The translations under genes were made by a program, and so were the position numbers. Below are positions 32,572 through 40,214 of a stretch of 40,214 nucleotides of DNA, piece after piece; within the stretch, counting starts at the first letter, position 1, and each line of letters opens with the position of its first letter. The notes under the pieces are model-generated. The model ran no database searches and was not told the origin of the DNA. It saw only the letters and a program-made list of their open reading frames with translations. Source of the DNA: Actinomycetes bacterium (GTDB lineage: Bacteria > Actinomycetota > Actinomycetes > Actinomycetales > Cellulomonadaceae); assembly GCA_021778635.1 (NCBI GenBank), contig JAJYCD010000022.1, forward strand, positions 1-40,214, read 5' to 3'.

Positions 32572-33353
32572 CGACGACGTTGAGATGGCTCGGTCACGCA
32601 TCGACCGTGCTCGACCTCGACGGCACGCGGGTGGTGACCGACCCGTTGCTCGGGCGGCACGCCGGGCTGCTGAGGAGGCGGGGCGGTCAACCGCGGGACG
32701 TCGACTGGTCGGGCCCGGACCTCGTGCTCCTGTCCCACCTGCACCACGACCACGCCGAGCTCGCCTCGTTGCGGCGTCTCGGAGACGCGCCGGTGATCAC
32801 CGCGCCGGCGAACGCCGCGTGGCTGCGTGCGAAGGGCCTGCACGCCGCGGTCGGTCTGCACGAGGACGCGTGGTTCCGCGCGGCCGGCGTGTCGGTACGG
32901 CTCGTGCCCGCGGTGCACGGTCATCGTCCGATGCCGCACCGACCCAACGCGACGAACGGTCATCTCGTGCGCAGCGGCGCTGTCACGATCTGGGTCGCGG
33001 GTGACACCGAGCCGTTCGCCGCGATGGCTGACCTGGCCGAGCTCGCCGGGACGGCGATCGACGTCGCGGTGGTGCCAGTCGGCGGCTGGGGGCCGCGGCT
33101 CTCGGGAGGCCACATGGACCCGGTGCAGGCGGCGGAGGCCTGCCGGGTCGTCGGCGCACGCCTCGCGGTGCCGGTGCACTGGGGGACGCTGCACGCCCCG
33201 GCATCCCGGCGGTTGCCGCCCGGCTGGATGGACCGCGCCGGCCCGGCGTTCGCCGCGGCTCTCGCCCACCACGCCCCGCGGTGCCGGTCGGTCGTGCTGC
33301 AGCCGGGGGAGCAGGTCGACCTCGGGGCCGGGCTCGCGCACCTCGCGCCTTGA
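32568..33353 (+). CDS. metallo-beta-lactamase-fold hydrolase (UlaG-like, COG2220 type)
   Basis: The 261-residue protein has the MBL metal motif HxHxDH at residues 57-62 (HLHHDH). [20 protein letters not shown] is at the N-terminus, VAGDTEP provides the bridging Asp and VPVHWGTLH the last His. This layout is typical of UlaG/NAPE-PLD-like hydrolases acting on phosphodiesters or lactones. ATG 32568 overlaps the preceding stop (ATGA). Co-translation with a phosphodiesterase-like membrane protein suggests a shared pathway, but no substrate can be named. Confidence 0.87.
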   Translation: MTTTLRWLGHASTVLDLDGTRVVTDPLLGRHAGLLRRRGGQPRDVDWSGPDLVLLSHLHHDHAELASLRRLGDAPVITAPANAAWLRAKGLHAAVGLHEDAWFRAAGVSVRLVPAVHGHRPMPHRPNATNGHLVRSGAVTIWVAGDTEPFAAMADLAELAGTAIDVAVVPVGGWGPRLSGGHMDPVQAAEACRVVGARLAVPVHWGTLHAPASRRLPPGWMDRAGPAFAAALAHHAPRCRSVVLQPGEQVDLGAGLAHLAP

Positions 33354-33406
33354 CCGGACCCGTCCCGCGCCACGGGCCACGGTCGTGCGCGGCGTGTCGG
33401 GCGCTT

Positions 33407-33422
33407 TCGAACAGGTGTTCGT
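33407..33422. promoter_or_regulatory. LexA-binding SOS box of recA
   Basis: TCGAAC and GTTCGT flank AGGT, a near-perfect match to the actinobacterial/Bacillus SOS box (CGAACnnnnGTTCG). It lies one base upstream of the recA -10 box, so LexA bound here would block the polymerase. Confidence 0.85.
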
Positions 33423-33423
33423 C

Positions 33424-33429
33424 TACTCT
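33424..33429 (+). promoter_or_regulatory. recA -10 element
   Basis: TACTCT fits the actinobacterial TAnnnT -10 and follows the SOS box directly. Transcription would start near 33436, leaving a leader of about 140 bases before recA. Confidence 0.55.
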
Positions 33430-33577
33430 TGTCCACAAGGCGACCGTCGGGTGCTCGGACTCCACAGGTGGGGGCCGGGCGCCAGGCGGGTGTCGGTGGT
33501 CGGACATAGCGTCGCCGTGCGAACAGGCCAGCCCCAGCAGGCGCAGCCCCAGGCTGCTCGAGAAGACGAGGTATGAC

Positions 33578-34618
33578 ATGGCAGCTCCCCAGGACCGCGC
33601 GAAGGCTCTCGAGGCCGCGCTCGGACAGATCGACCGTCAGTTCGGCAAGGGGTCGATCATGCGCCTCGGCGACGAAGGGCGTGCGCCGGTCGAGGTCATC
33701 CCCACGGGGTCGATCGCCCTGGACGTGGCGCTCGGGATCGGCGGTCTCCCACGGGGGCGCGTGGTCGAGATCTACGGGCCGGAGTCGTCCGGGAAGACGA
33801 CGGTGGCCCTGCACGCCGTGGCCAACGCCCAGCGCGCCGGCGGCATCGCCGCCTTCATCGATGCCGAGCACGCGCTGGACCCGGAGTACGCCAAGAAGCT
33901 CGGCGTCGACACCGATGCCCTGCTCGTGTCGCAGCCGGACACCGGCGAGCAGGCGCTGGAGATCATGGACATGCTGATCCGGTCCGGCGCGATCGACATC
34001 GTGGTCATCGACTCGGTCGCCGCTCTCGTGCCGAAGGCCGAGATCGAAGGGGAGATGGGCGACAGCCATGTCGGGCTGCAGGCACGGTTGATGTCGCAGG
34101 CGCTGCGCAAGATCACCGGCGCGCTGAACTCGTCGGGCACGACGGCGATCTTCATCAACCAGCTGCGCGAGAAGATCGGGGTGTTCTTCGGAAGCCCGGA
34201 GACGACGACCGGGGGCAAGGCGCTGAAGTTCTATGCGTCGATCCGGCTCGACATCCGACGCATCGAGACCCTCAAGGAGGGCACCGATGCCGTCGGCAAC
34301 CGGACGCGCGTCAAGGTCGTGAAGAACAAGATGGCGCCGCCGTTCAAGCAGGCGGAGTTCGACATCCTCTACGGGGTGGGGATCTCTCGAGAGGGAGGCC
34401 TCATCGACATGGGCGTGGAGCACGGGTTCATCCGCAAGTCGGGTGCCTGGTACACCTACGAGGGCGACCAGCTCGGGCAGGGCAAGGAGAACGCTCGCGG
34501 TTTCCTGCGGGACAACCCTGATCTGTCCAACGAGATCGAGAAGAAGATCAAGGAGAAGCTCGGTGTCGGTGCCAAGGTCGATGCGCCCGCAGAGCCTGGT
34601 CCCGGGGTTGACTTCTGA
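33578..34618 (+). CDS. recA: recombinase RecA
   Basis: RecA forms filaments on single-stranded DNA, drives strand exchange and triggers LexA self-cleavage. The 346-residue protein has Walker [14 protein letters not shown] near 67-76, Walker [38 protein letters not shown], the loop-2 region [29 protein letters not shown] and the C-terminal acidic tail. No intein interrupts it, unlike some mycobacterial recA genes. ATG 33578 follows GACGAGG by six bases; the in-frame upstream extension overlaps the promoter and SOS box. recX follows after 75 bases. Confidence 0.99.
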   Translation: MAAPQDRAKALEAALGQIDRQFGKGSIMRLGDEGRAPVEVIPTGSIALDVALGIGGLPRGRVVEIYGPESSGKTTVALHAVANAQRAGGIAAFIDAEHALDPEYAKKLGVDTDALLVSQPDTGEQALEIMDMLIRSGAIDIVVIDSVAALVPKAEIEGEMGDSHVGLQARLMSQALRKITGALNSSGTTAIFINQLREKIGVFFGSPETTTGGKALKFYASIRLDIRRIETLKEGTDAVGNRTRVKVVKNKMAPPFKQAEFDILYGVGISREGGLIDMGVEHGFIRKSGAWYTYEGDQLGQGKENARGFLRDNPDLSNEIEKKIKEKLGVGAKVDAPAEPGPGVDF

Positions 34619-34622
34619 GCCG

Positions 34623-34663
34623 ACCGGTCGCGCGCGCCGGGACGGCAGGGGCGCGAGGCCGGT
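34623..34663 (+). terminator. imperfect hairpin between recA and recX
   Basis: 34623-34633 pairs with 34651-34663 (5 bp plus 6 bp with a two-base bulge). It could act as a partial terminator that lowers recX relative to recA, as known in other bacteria. No T-run follows. Confidence 0.35.
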
Positions 34664-34693
34664 TGGTCGTGGGCCCGGTCGCGAGGTGTCAGG

Positions 34694-35290
34694 GTGAGTG
34701 ATCGCGCAACGGAACCACCGGTGACGGGGCCGCCCGCACACGATCGCGAGCCCGATCCGGAGGCCGTCGCGCGTGCGATCGCCCTCCGGCTCCTGGCGAG
34801 CGCACCGCGAAGCAGGGCGCAGCTGGCCGAGGCGATGGCCCGACGCGACGTCCCCGAGGATGTCGCCTCGGCCGTTCTGGACCGGTTCACCGAGGTGGGA
34901 CTTGTCGACGACGCGGAGTATGCGCGCATGCTCGTCAGGTCGCGCCACGACGACCGCGGTCTGGCACGGCGGGCGCTCGGCGACGAGCTCCGCCGGAAGG
35001 GGATCTCGGCCGAGCTGGCCGCGGCGGCGCTCGCCGAGCTGGACCCGGAATCCGAACGCGCCACGGCGCGGCGACTGGTCGCCCGCAAGCTCGCGAGCAC
35101 GCAGGGTCTCGACACGCAGGTCCGCGTGCGACGAACCCTCGCGGCGCTCGGTCGCAAGGGCTACCCGCCGGGGGTCGTCATGGAGCTCGTGCGCGAGCAC
35201 CTGGCGCGCGAGCAGGGCGCCGACGCGGTCTCGGGCCTCCCGACCACGATCGACGACGGCGACGACCCGCACGCGATCAGCGAGGCCTGA
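34694..35290 (+). CDS. recX: regulatory protein RecX
   Basis: RecX binds the RecA filament groove and limits recombinase activity. The 198-residue protein is built of three-helix repeats: ALRLLASAPRSRAQLAEAMARRDVPEDVASAVLDRFTEVGLVDDAEYARMLVRSR, then GLARRALGDELRRKGISAELAAAAL. This is the classic RecX pattern. GTG 34694 is used. The first 30 residues are a Pro/Asp-rich leader seen in actinobacterial versions. It sits directly after recA. Confidence 0.94.
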   Translation: MSDRATEPPVTGPPAHDREPDPEAVARAIALRLLASAPRSRAQLAEAMARRDVPEDVASAVLDRFTEVGLVDDAEYARMLVRSRHDDRGLARRALGDELRRKGISAELAAAALAELDPESERATARRLVARKLASTQGLDTQVRVRRTLAALGRKGYPPGVVMELVREHLAREQGADAVSGLPTTIDDGDDPHAISEA

Positions 35291-35404
35291 CCGGAGACGC
35301 GGTGCCGCTCGTCCCGCTGGTTCGCCTGCTCCCGAGCTGGCGGCAGGCATTCACACTTTCCGGGACAATGGCATCTGGCCCGTTTCCCGACGTCGGAGGT
35401 CGCC

Positions 35405-36871
35405 GTGGTCCCGAGTGAGTACGGCGTGATCGTGGCGTTGCTCCTGGTCTGTCTCGTCGCGCTCATCCTGGTGAGCATCGCGCGGCGAGAGGCGGCGGAG
35501 CAGCGCTCGCGCGCCGAGATCGACGTGGCCGAGATCAAGGACGAGGCGCGTTCCTTGCTCGCCGACGCGCGTCGGCGCGTGGACGAGGTCACGGCTCGCG
35601 AGCACGCCGTGCGGGCGGCGGAGCGCGAGGCGGCCGAACGGTCGCGCACGGCCGAGGCCCGTCTCGCGGCCGTGCACGACGCGGAGGTGAGTCTTGCCCG
35701 CCGGACGACCGAGGCGGAGAGATCGACGGTCGAGGTGTTGGAGCAGGTGGCCGGAATGAGCGCGGAGGAGGCACGCGCGACTCTCCTGAGCAGGCTCCAG
35801 GACCAGGTGGCGAATGACGGTGCCTCGCTCGTCAGGCGCGCCGAGGTGAAGGCACGTCGGACGGCGGACGTTCGGGCGCGTCGCATCCTCAGCACCGCGA
35901 TCCAGCGCATCGCTGCACCGACGAGTGCGCAGTCGGTCGTGTCGGTGCTCACCCTGCCGTCCGAGGAGATGAAGGGACGCATCATCGGCAAGGAGGGCCG
36001 CAACATCCGGGCGTTCGAGGCGTTGACCGGCGTGAACGTCCTGGTCGACGAGTCTCTTGACTCCGTGACGTTGTCCTGTTTCGACGCCGAGCGTCGTGAG
36101 GTTGCACAGATCGCGCTCGAGGCGCTGATCGCCGACGGACGGATCAACCCCCAACGCATCGAGGCAGCCTACGAAGATGCTCTCGCCGGCGCCGACGACC
36201 GCACCATCGCCGCGGGTCATGAGGCGGCGGAGCGCGCGGGCGTCCGCGACCTGCACCCTGACCTGGTCGCGACCCTCGGGCGGCTGCGGCTCCGTACCTC
36301 CTACGGGCAGAACGTGCTCCTCCATCTCGTGGAGTGCGCCCAGATCGCCGCCACCGTCGCTGCCGAGGTGGGCGCGGACGTCGATCTCGCCCGGCGGGCG
36401 GCGTTCCTGCACGACATCGGCAAGGCGAGACCGGCAGAGATCGAGGGCACCCACGCGTTGATCGGTGCCGAGCTCGCGCGCCGTGCCGGCGAGGCCGAGC
36501 CCGTGGTCAATGCGATAGCTGCCCATCACGACGAGGTGCCCGCGGCGACGGTCGAGGCGGTCCTCGTCCAGGCGGCCGACGCCGCGTCGGCGGCGCGACC
36601 CGGGGCCCGCCGCGAGGAGCTCGACCAGTACGTCGAGCGGATGGACCGGCTCGAGCAGCTGGTCGTGGCCCACCCAGGAGTCCGGCGTGCACTCGCGATG
36701 TCCGCGGGCCGTGAGGTGCGGGTCGTCGTCGAGCCCAGCGAGGTCGGCGACGTCGCACTTCCGGGGCTGGCCGTGGCGATCGCTCGCCACATCGAGGCCG
36801 ACCTCACCTACCCGGGGGAGATCAAGGTGACGGTCGTCCGGGAGATCCGCGCCTCGGCAACGGCGGGCTGA
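35405..36871 (+). CDS. rny: ribonuclease Y
   Basis: RNase Y is a membrane-anchored endoribonuclease that starts mRNA decay. The 488-residue protein has an N-terminal transmembrane helix (about 7-25), a long charged coiled coil (about 26-165), a KH domain (PSEEMKGRIIGKEGRNIRAFEALTGVNV, about 188-220) and an HD metal domain. The HD pair lies in FLHDIGKA and NAIAAHHDEVP follows. GTG 35405 is preceded by GGAGG with suitable spacing. With pnp at the other end of the window, two major RNA-decay enzymes are encoded here. Confidence 0.95.
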   Translation: MVPSEYGVIVALLLVCLVALILVSIARREAAEQRSRAEIDVAEIKDEARSLLADARRRVDEVTAREHAVRAAEREAAERSRTAEARLAAVHDAEVSLARRTTEAERSTVEVLEQVAGMSAEEARATLLSRLQDQVANDGASLVRRAEVKARRTADVRARRILSTAIQRIAAPTSAQSVVSVLTLPSEEMKGRIIGKEGRNIRAFEALTGVNVLVDESLDSVTLSCFDAERREVAQIALEALIADGRINPQRIEAAYEDALAGADDRTIAAGHEAAERAGVRDLHPDLVATLGRLRLRTSYGQNVLLHLVECAQIAATVAAEVGADVDLARRAAFLHDIGKARPAEIEGTHALIGAELARRAGEAEPVVNAIAAHHDEVPAATVEAVLVQAADAASAARPGARREELDQYVERMDRLEQLVVAHPGVRRALAMSAGREVRVVVEPSEVGDVALPGLAVAIARHIEADLTYPGEIKVTVVREIRASATAG

Positions 36872-36961
36872 CCGTGCGCAGCCCGGGCGGTGATCCGGCG
36901 CGGTGGCGGTCGCGCCGGTAGGTCGCCGGTCGTGGCGTGCTGACGCCATCGTCCGTCGCCG

Positions 36962-36977
36962 TACCCTAGACGAGATG
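36962..36977 (+). promoter_or_regulatory. leaderless promoter of miaB
   Basis: A TACCCT -10 box at 36962-36967 is followed by 7 nt and the ATG at 36975. Confidence 0.62.
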
Positions 36978-38603
36978 TCGACGACCACGATCCCCGGCGT
37001 GCCGATCCCGAGCGGCACCCCCTCGTCCCCCGCCGCGGCGACGCTCGGGGATGCGCGAACCTACCTGGTCCGCACCCTCGGATGCCAGATGAACGTCCAC
37101 GACTCCGAGCACATGGCCGGTCTCCTGGAGGAGGCCGGTTACGTCCCTGCGTCGGCCGAGGACGCGGCCGACGGTGCGGCCGACGTCATCGTGATCAACA
37201 CCTGCGCGGTGCGGGAGAACGCCGCCGACAAGCTCTACGGAAACCTGGGGCAGCTCGCGAGCGTCAAGCGAGCACGTCCGGGCATGCAGATCGCCGTCGG
37301 GGGATGCCTGGCCCAGAAGGATCGGACCGGCATCGTCGACCGGGCGCCCTGGGTCGACGTCGTGTTCGGCACGCACAACATCGACGTGCTTCCGGTCCTT
37401 CTGGAGCGCGCGCGTCACAACGCGCGTGCGGAGGTCGAGATCGCCGAGTCGCTCAGCGTCTTCCCGTCGACGCTGCCGACGCGTCGCGAGTCGGTCTACG
37501 CGGGTTGGGTGTCGATCAGCGTCGGGTGCAACAACACCTGCACCTTCTGCATCGTCCCGCACCTCAGGGGCAAGGAGCGCGACCGCCGTCCGGGTGCGAT
37601 CCTCGCGGAGGTCGCGGCGCTCGCCGGGCAGGGTGCCATCGAGGTCACTCTCCTCGGGCAGAACGTCAACTCGTACGGGGTCGAGTTCGGGGATCGCGCG
37701 GCGTTCGCCAAGCTCCTGCGCGCGACCGGTGCGGTCGACGGGATCGAACGGGTACGGTTCACGTCTCCGCACCCCGCCGCCTTCACGGACGACACGATCG
37801 CGGCGATGGCCGAGACCCCGACCGTCATGCCGCAGCTTCACATGCCGCTCCAGTCCGGATCGGACCGGGTGCTCCGCGCGATGCGGCGCTCGTACCGGTC
37901 AGACCGGTTCTTGGGCATCCTGGACCGTGTCCGCGCCGCGATGCCCGACGCTGCCATCACGTCCGACATCATCGTCGGATTCCCCGGGGAGACCGAGGAG
38001 GACTTCGCCGAGACGTTGCGGGTCGTGGAGCAGGCGCGATTCGCGTCGGCCTTCACCTTCCAGTACTCCCCGCGGCCCGGCACCCCGGCGGCCGATCTTC
38101 CGGACCAGCTGCCGAAGTCCGTCGTCCAGGAGCGGTACGAACGTCTGGTCGCCCTCCAGGACCGGATCGCTCTCGACGAGAACACCGCTCAGGTCGGTCG
38201 GACGGTCGAGGTGCTGATCGCGGAGGGCGAGGGGCGCAAGGACGGTTCGTCGCATCGCGTCTCCGGTCGCGCAGCCGACAACCGGCTCGTCCACGTCGGT
38301 CTACCGGGTGACGCCCGTGCCGCCGAGCCGCCTCGCGGCCTCCCGGAGGACGGTCTTGCAGGCCGACGCGGGTCCGGGCTGCCGCGCCCGGGGGATCTTG
38401 TGACGGTCGACGTGACGCACGGCGCGCCGCACTACCTGGTCGCGGACTCGGGCGTTCAGGGCGGGACGTTCGCGGTCCGCCGGACACGCGCAGGGGACGC
38501 GTGGGAGGCCCGGGAGCGGGCGCGTCTGTCCGGCGACGACCATGAGCACCCGCGCAGCGGGGGTGGCGCTGTGGCTCTCGGGATGCCGGGTCGGCGGAGC
38601 TGA
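36975..38603 (+). CDS. miaB: tRNA-2-methylthio-N6-dimethylallyladenosine synthase MiaB
   Basis: MiaB is a radical-SAM enzyme that adds a methylthio group to isopentenylated A37 of tRNAs. The 542-residue protein has the N-terminal cluster domain with Cys in [15 protein letters not shown] and VGGCLAQ. The radical-SAM CxxxCxxC lies in CNNTCTFC, and a C-terminal TRAM domain ends in APHYLVAD. The TRAM region carries a Pro/Gly/Arg-rich insert and a low-complexity tail, making the protein longer than the usual 450-510. ATG 36975 is placed by the -10 box 7 nt before it. The next genes face it convergently. Confidence 0.96.
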   Translation: MSTTTIPGVPIPSGTPSSPAAATLGDARTYLVRTLGCQMNVHDSEHMAGLLEEAGYVPASAEDAADGAADVIVINTCAVRENAADKLYGNLGQLASVKRARPGMQIAVGGCLAQKDRTGIVDRAPWVDVVFGTHNIDVLPVLLERARHNARAEVEIAESLSVFPSTLPTRRESVYAGWVSISVGCNNTCTFCIVPHLRGKERDRRPGAILAEVAALAGQGAIEVTLLGQNVNSYGVEFGDRAAFAKLLRATGAVDGIERVRFTSPHPAAFTDDTIAAMAETPTVMPQLHMPLQSGSDRVLRAMRRSYRSDRFLGILDRVRAAMPDAAITSDIIVGFPGETEEDFAETLRVVEQARFASAFTFQYSPRPGTPAADLPDQLPKSVVQERYERLVALQDRIALDENTAQVGRTVEVLIAEGEGRKDGSSHRVSGRAADNRLVHVGLPGDARAAEPPRGLPEDGLAGRRGSGLPRPGDLVTVDVTHGAPHYLVADSGVQGGTFAVRRTRAGDAWEARERARLSGDDHEHPRSGGGAVALGMPGRRS

Positions 38604-38634
38604 ACGCCTCCCGGTCGCGTCGCTCGGCCGGTCT

Positions 38635-38662
38635 GGTCACTCGGACGGTCGGGTCACTCGGA
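38635..38662. repeat. short tandem duplication at the end of a YbjN gene
   Basis: GGTCACTCGGA occurs at 38635-38645 and again at 38652-38662, 17 bases apart. The second copy contains the stop codon of the minus-strand YbjN gene. It is probably replication slippage. Confidence 0.5.
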
Positions 38663-39175
38663 GGGCGCGTCGAGCGACCCGGGTGGAAGAAGGCCGAGCA
38701 GCGCGTCGAACATCTTGACGCCCGTGCCGAGACCGCAGGTGATCGCTTGACCGATCTGCGCGTCGGTGGCGCCGCGCTCCAGGTCCACCGACACCTCGCT
38801 GTAGAGCGAGAGAGCGCCCTCTTCCTCGCGCACGTACACCTTGGGCCAGATCCGTTCGCGGTTCCAGTCGTTCAGTGCGAGCGCGAGCCCGCGGCGCTGC
38901 TCCACCGGAAGCTGGCGATGCCAACGACCGCGCACCTGGAGTATCTCGTCGTCGTCGCCGAGCAGCAGGAACCAGAACCGGTTGTCGTCCCAGGTGCCGG
39001 TGAGGTCGCCTTCGGCGTCGACGACGAACCGGTAGCCACGACGGCGCAGGTACGACGCCACCCGGTCGCGGGTGATCGGTGTCGGTCGTTCGACGCGTTC
39101 GATCAACGGCGAGGTCGCGGGACGCGTCTCGCCGAACAACCGGGCGAGCCAGCCGGTCCGCTGGTTGGCGCTCAT
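38654..39175 (-). CDS. YbjN-domain protein (second of tandem pair)
   Basis: The 173-residue protein is a YbjN-like sensory/chaperone-fold domain. Its core is TRDRVASYLRRRGYRFVVDAEGDLTGTWDDNRFWFLLLGDDDEILQVRGRWHRQLP, followed by LALNDWNRERIWPKVYVREEEGALSLYSEVSVDLERG. It has no signal peptide or membrane segment. The ATG overlaps the stop of the preceding YbjN gene as ATGA. Two tandem YbjN genes near miaB are common in this group of actinobacteria; their role is not known. Confidence 0.87.
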   Translation of the reverse strand: MSANQRTGWLARLFGETRPATSPLIERVERPTPITRDRVASYLRRRGYRFVVDAEGDLTGTWDDNRFWFLLLGDDDEILQVRGRWHRQLPVEQRRGLALALNDWNRERIWPKVYVREEEGALSLYSEVSVDLERGATDAQIGQAITCGLGTGVKMFDALLGLLPPGSLDAPSE

Positions 39176-39741
39176 GGCGCGAGCCCGACCGGGTCGGGGT
39201 AGAGCTCGTCGAGCGAGTCGAAGAACATCGAGCCGGTGCTCAGCCCGCAGAACAAGAGCTGGCTGAGCTGGTCCTCCGTGACACCGGGTTCGAGATCCGT
39301 GGCGACCTCGGTCACGACGTGGACCATGCCGTTGTCGCGCACCCGCGCGTAGGCCTTGGGCCAGATCCGTTCGGCGTTCCACTCGTTGCAGTGGTCGAGG
39401 ATCTCCTCGAGTCGCTCGATCGACACCTCGCGGTTCCACTGGCCTCGGGTCTGCAGGATCTCCGAGGCGTCGCCGAAGAGGAAGAAGTAGAACAACCTGC
39501 CCCGCCAGATCCCGCCGAGGTCGCCGTCGTTGTCGACGAAGTAGCTGAAGTCGTTGGTCTCGAACCAGCGGACGATCCGGTTGCTCGCCAGCGGATAGGG
39601 GACGTCGTGCGCGACGGGCGTGCGCTCCACCTGCGGCAGCCGTGCGACGGCAGCCGCGCGAGCGTCCGGTGCCTCGGGCGCGTCCTCGGACCGTGCCGAT
39701 CCCCGCCGTCGGCCGAGTGGACCGTCCCGGAAGATGCCCAT
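39172..39741 (-). CDS. YbjN-domain protein (first of tandem pair)
   Basis: The 189-residue protein has a basic, low-complexity N-terminus of about 55 residues and then a YbjN domain: RIVRWFETNDFSYFVDNDGDLGGIWRGRLFYFFLFGDASEILQTRGQWNREVS...CNEWNAERIWPKAYARV. The domain aligns closely with that of the downstream gene (N/D-W-N-x-E-R-I-W-P-K in both), so they are paralogues. ATG 39741 is preceded by a minus-strand TAGGCT (39752-39747) with a 5-base gap, which suggests a leaderless mRNA for the pair. Confidence 0.87.
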   Translation of the reverse strand: MGIFRDGPLGRRRGSARSEDAPEAPDARAAAVARLPQVERTPVAHDVPYPLASNRIVRWFETNDFSYFVDNDGDLGGIWRGRLFYFFLFGDASEILQTRGQWNREVSIERLEEILDHCNEWNAERIWPKAYARVRDNGMVHVVTEVATDLEPGVTEDQLSQLLFCGLSTGSMFFDSLDELYPDPVGLAP

Positions 39742-39746
39742 GAGGT

Positions 39747-39752
39747 AGCCTA
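39747..39752 (-). promoter_or_regulatory. -10 box of the YbjN operon
   Basis: TAGGCT on the minus strand lies five bases upstream of the ATG at 39741. This is the leaderless layout seen at other genes here. Confidence 0.5.
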
Positions 39753-39813
39753 CCGCGGGCCCCTGACACCGACAGCGGCCGGTCGGATGGCAGTCAGAGC
39801 GGGTGCTACTGGG

Positions 39814-39828
39814 TACCGTCGGTGCATG
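39814..39828 (+). promoter_or_regulatory. leaderless promoter of the right-edge gene
   Basis: A TACCGT -10 box at 39814-39819 is followed by 6 nt and the ATG at 39826. Confidence 0.55.
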
Positions 39829-40214
39829 CTGATCGCCGCGGCCCTCGTCCCGGGCACCGTCCTGCTCGTCCCCGGCGCGGGCGGGCGCGAGGACGGAGTG
39901 ACGGACGTGATCCGAGACGCGTCGACGACGGCGGTCGCGGCGATGTTCCACCGGGGGGTCGACCGCGTCGTCGTGATCGCCCCGGCGCGGTTGGACCGTC
40001 ATCTCGTCACGGGGTGGAAGGCCGGCCTGGGCGACGTCGGCGTCGGCGACGGCGAGGTCCGGTGGCCGCTGCCCGAGCGACGCGCGGTGGCCCACGCGCC
40101 GGGCGGCAGCGCCCACCTCGGCGACGAGGTGCGGGCTGCCGTCGGCGCGCGTCGCGCCGGCTCCGACACGCCGAGCGCCGGGCCGGCACCGCTGATCGTC
40201 TCCGCGGTGGGGTC
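39826..40214 (+). CDS. class III extradiol dioxygenase LigB-like protein, 3' end cut by window
   Basis: The first 129 codons are visible. The opening MLIAAALVPGTVLLVPGAGGRE resembles the LigB/extradiol-dioxygenase-like proteins that lie between miaB and miaA-dapF in actinobacteria (Rv2728c type). DVIRDASTTAVAAMFHRGVDRVVVIAP fits as well. The usual PHPP metal-binding segment reads PGTV here, so the catalytic metal site may be lost. The middle (GSAHLGDEVRAAV) also fits the family. Identity rests on position and the first 60 residues. Confidence 0.6.
   Translation, partial: MLIAAALVPGTVLLVPGAGGREDGVTDVIRDASTTAVAAMFHRGVDRVVVIAPARLDRHLVTGWKAGLGDVGVGDGEVRWPLPERRAVAHAPGGSAHLGDEVRAAVGARRAGSDTPSAGPAPLIVSAVG

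Noticed and set aside
32960..35350. A 796-codon minus-strand open frame opposite recA and recX
   Set aside because: Composition is low-complexity and Arg-rich, while recA and recX on the plus strand are beyond doubt.
37745..37760. A GAAC...GTTC inverted repeat inside miaB as a second SOS box
   Set aside because: The spacer is 7 bases instead of 4 and it lies inside a coding region.

Overview
The window is a gene-dense, very GC-rich chromosomal segment of an actinobacterium. Gene content and order (rpsO-pnp-M16 peptidase-dapB; thyA-dfrA; dapA-ftsK; pgsA-cinA-clgR; DUF3046-recA-recX-rny-miaB), frequent GTG starts and TAnnnT -10 elements fit Micrococcales, probably Cellulomonadaceae or a close relative. 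That placement is inferred from gene order and style, not from a database search. No insertion sequence, prophage, CRISPR array or tRNA gene was recognised. Both edges cut genes: rpsO on the left and a LigB-like protein on the right.

Layout. 1-4011: end of rpsO, polynucleotide phosphorylase and an M16 zinc peptidase, with strong hairpins between rpsO and pnp. 4056-6194: two minus-strand multi-pass membrane proteins that look like diverged tandem paralogues, divergent from dapB (6271-7074). 7115-10283: a minus-strand GNAT acetyltransferase, then an aldehyde dehydrogenase-AzlC-AzlD operon. 10334-11688: the thymidylate operon thyA-dfrA. 11725-15804: a minus-strand operon for glycerophosphodiesterase, two Ugp-type permeases and a Tat-exported binding lipoprotein, with no ATPase. 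16109-17035: dapA. 17198-18106: a minus-strand EamA exporter. 18301-23153: the DNA translocase ftsK overlapped by a PAS-PAS-GGDEF-EAL cyclic-di-GMP protein. 23218-24983: pgsA, cinA and clgR. 25142-30070: the large helicase lhr. 30239-33353: an ATGA-coupled operon of DUF3046, a holin-like/alkaline-phosphatase-fold fusion and a metallo-beta-lactamase-fold protein. 33578-38603: recA (with a SOS box), recX, RNase Y and miaB. 38654-39741: two coupled YbjN-domain proteins on the minus strand.

Functional themes are RNA turnover and modification (pnp, rny, miaB), DNA repair and segregation (recA, recX, lhr, ftsK), lysine/peptidoglycan precursor synthesis (dapA, dapB), folate/thymidylate metabolism, and envelope lipid or phosphate handling (pgsA, the ugp-like operon). 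The most distinctive non-coding signals are: (i) at least eight genes whose start codon lies 5-7 nt after a TAnnnT -10 box, implying leaderless mRNAs; (ii) 10-11-nt direct repeats resembling PHO boxes near the glycerophosphodiester operon; (iii) an ECF-sigma-type promoter upstream of clgR; (iv) RNase III-type hairpins in front of pnp; (v) the LexA box of recA.
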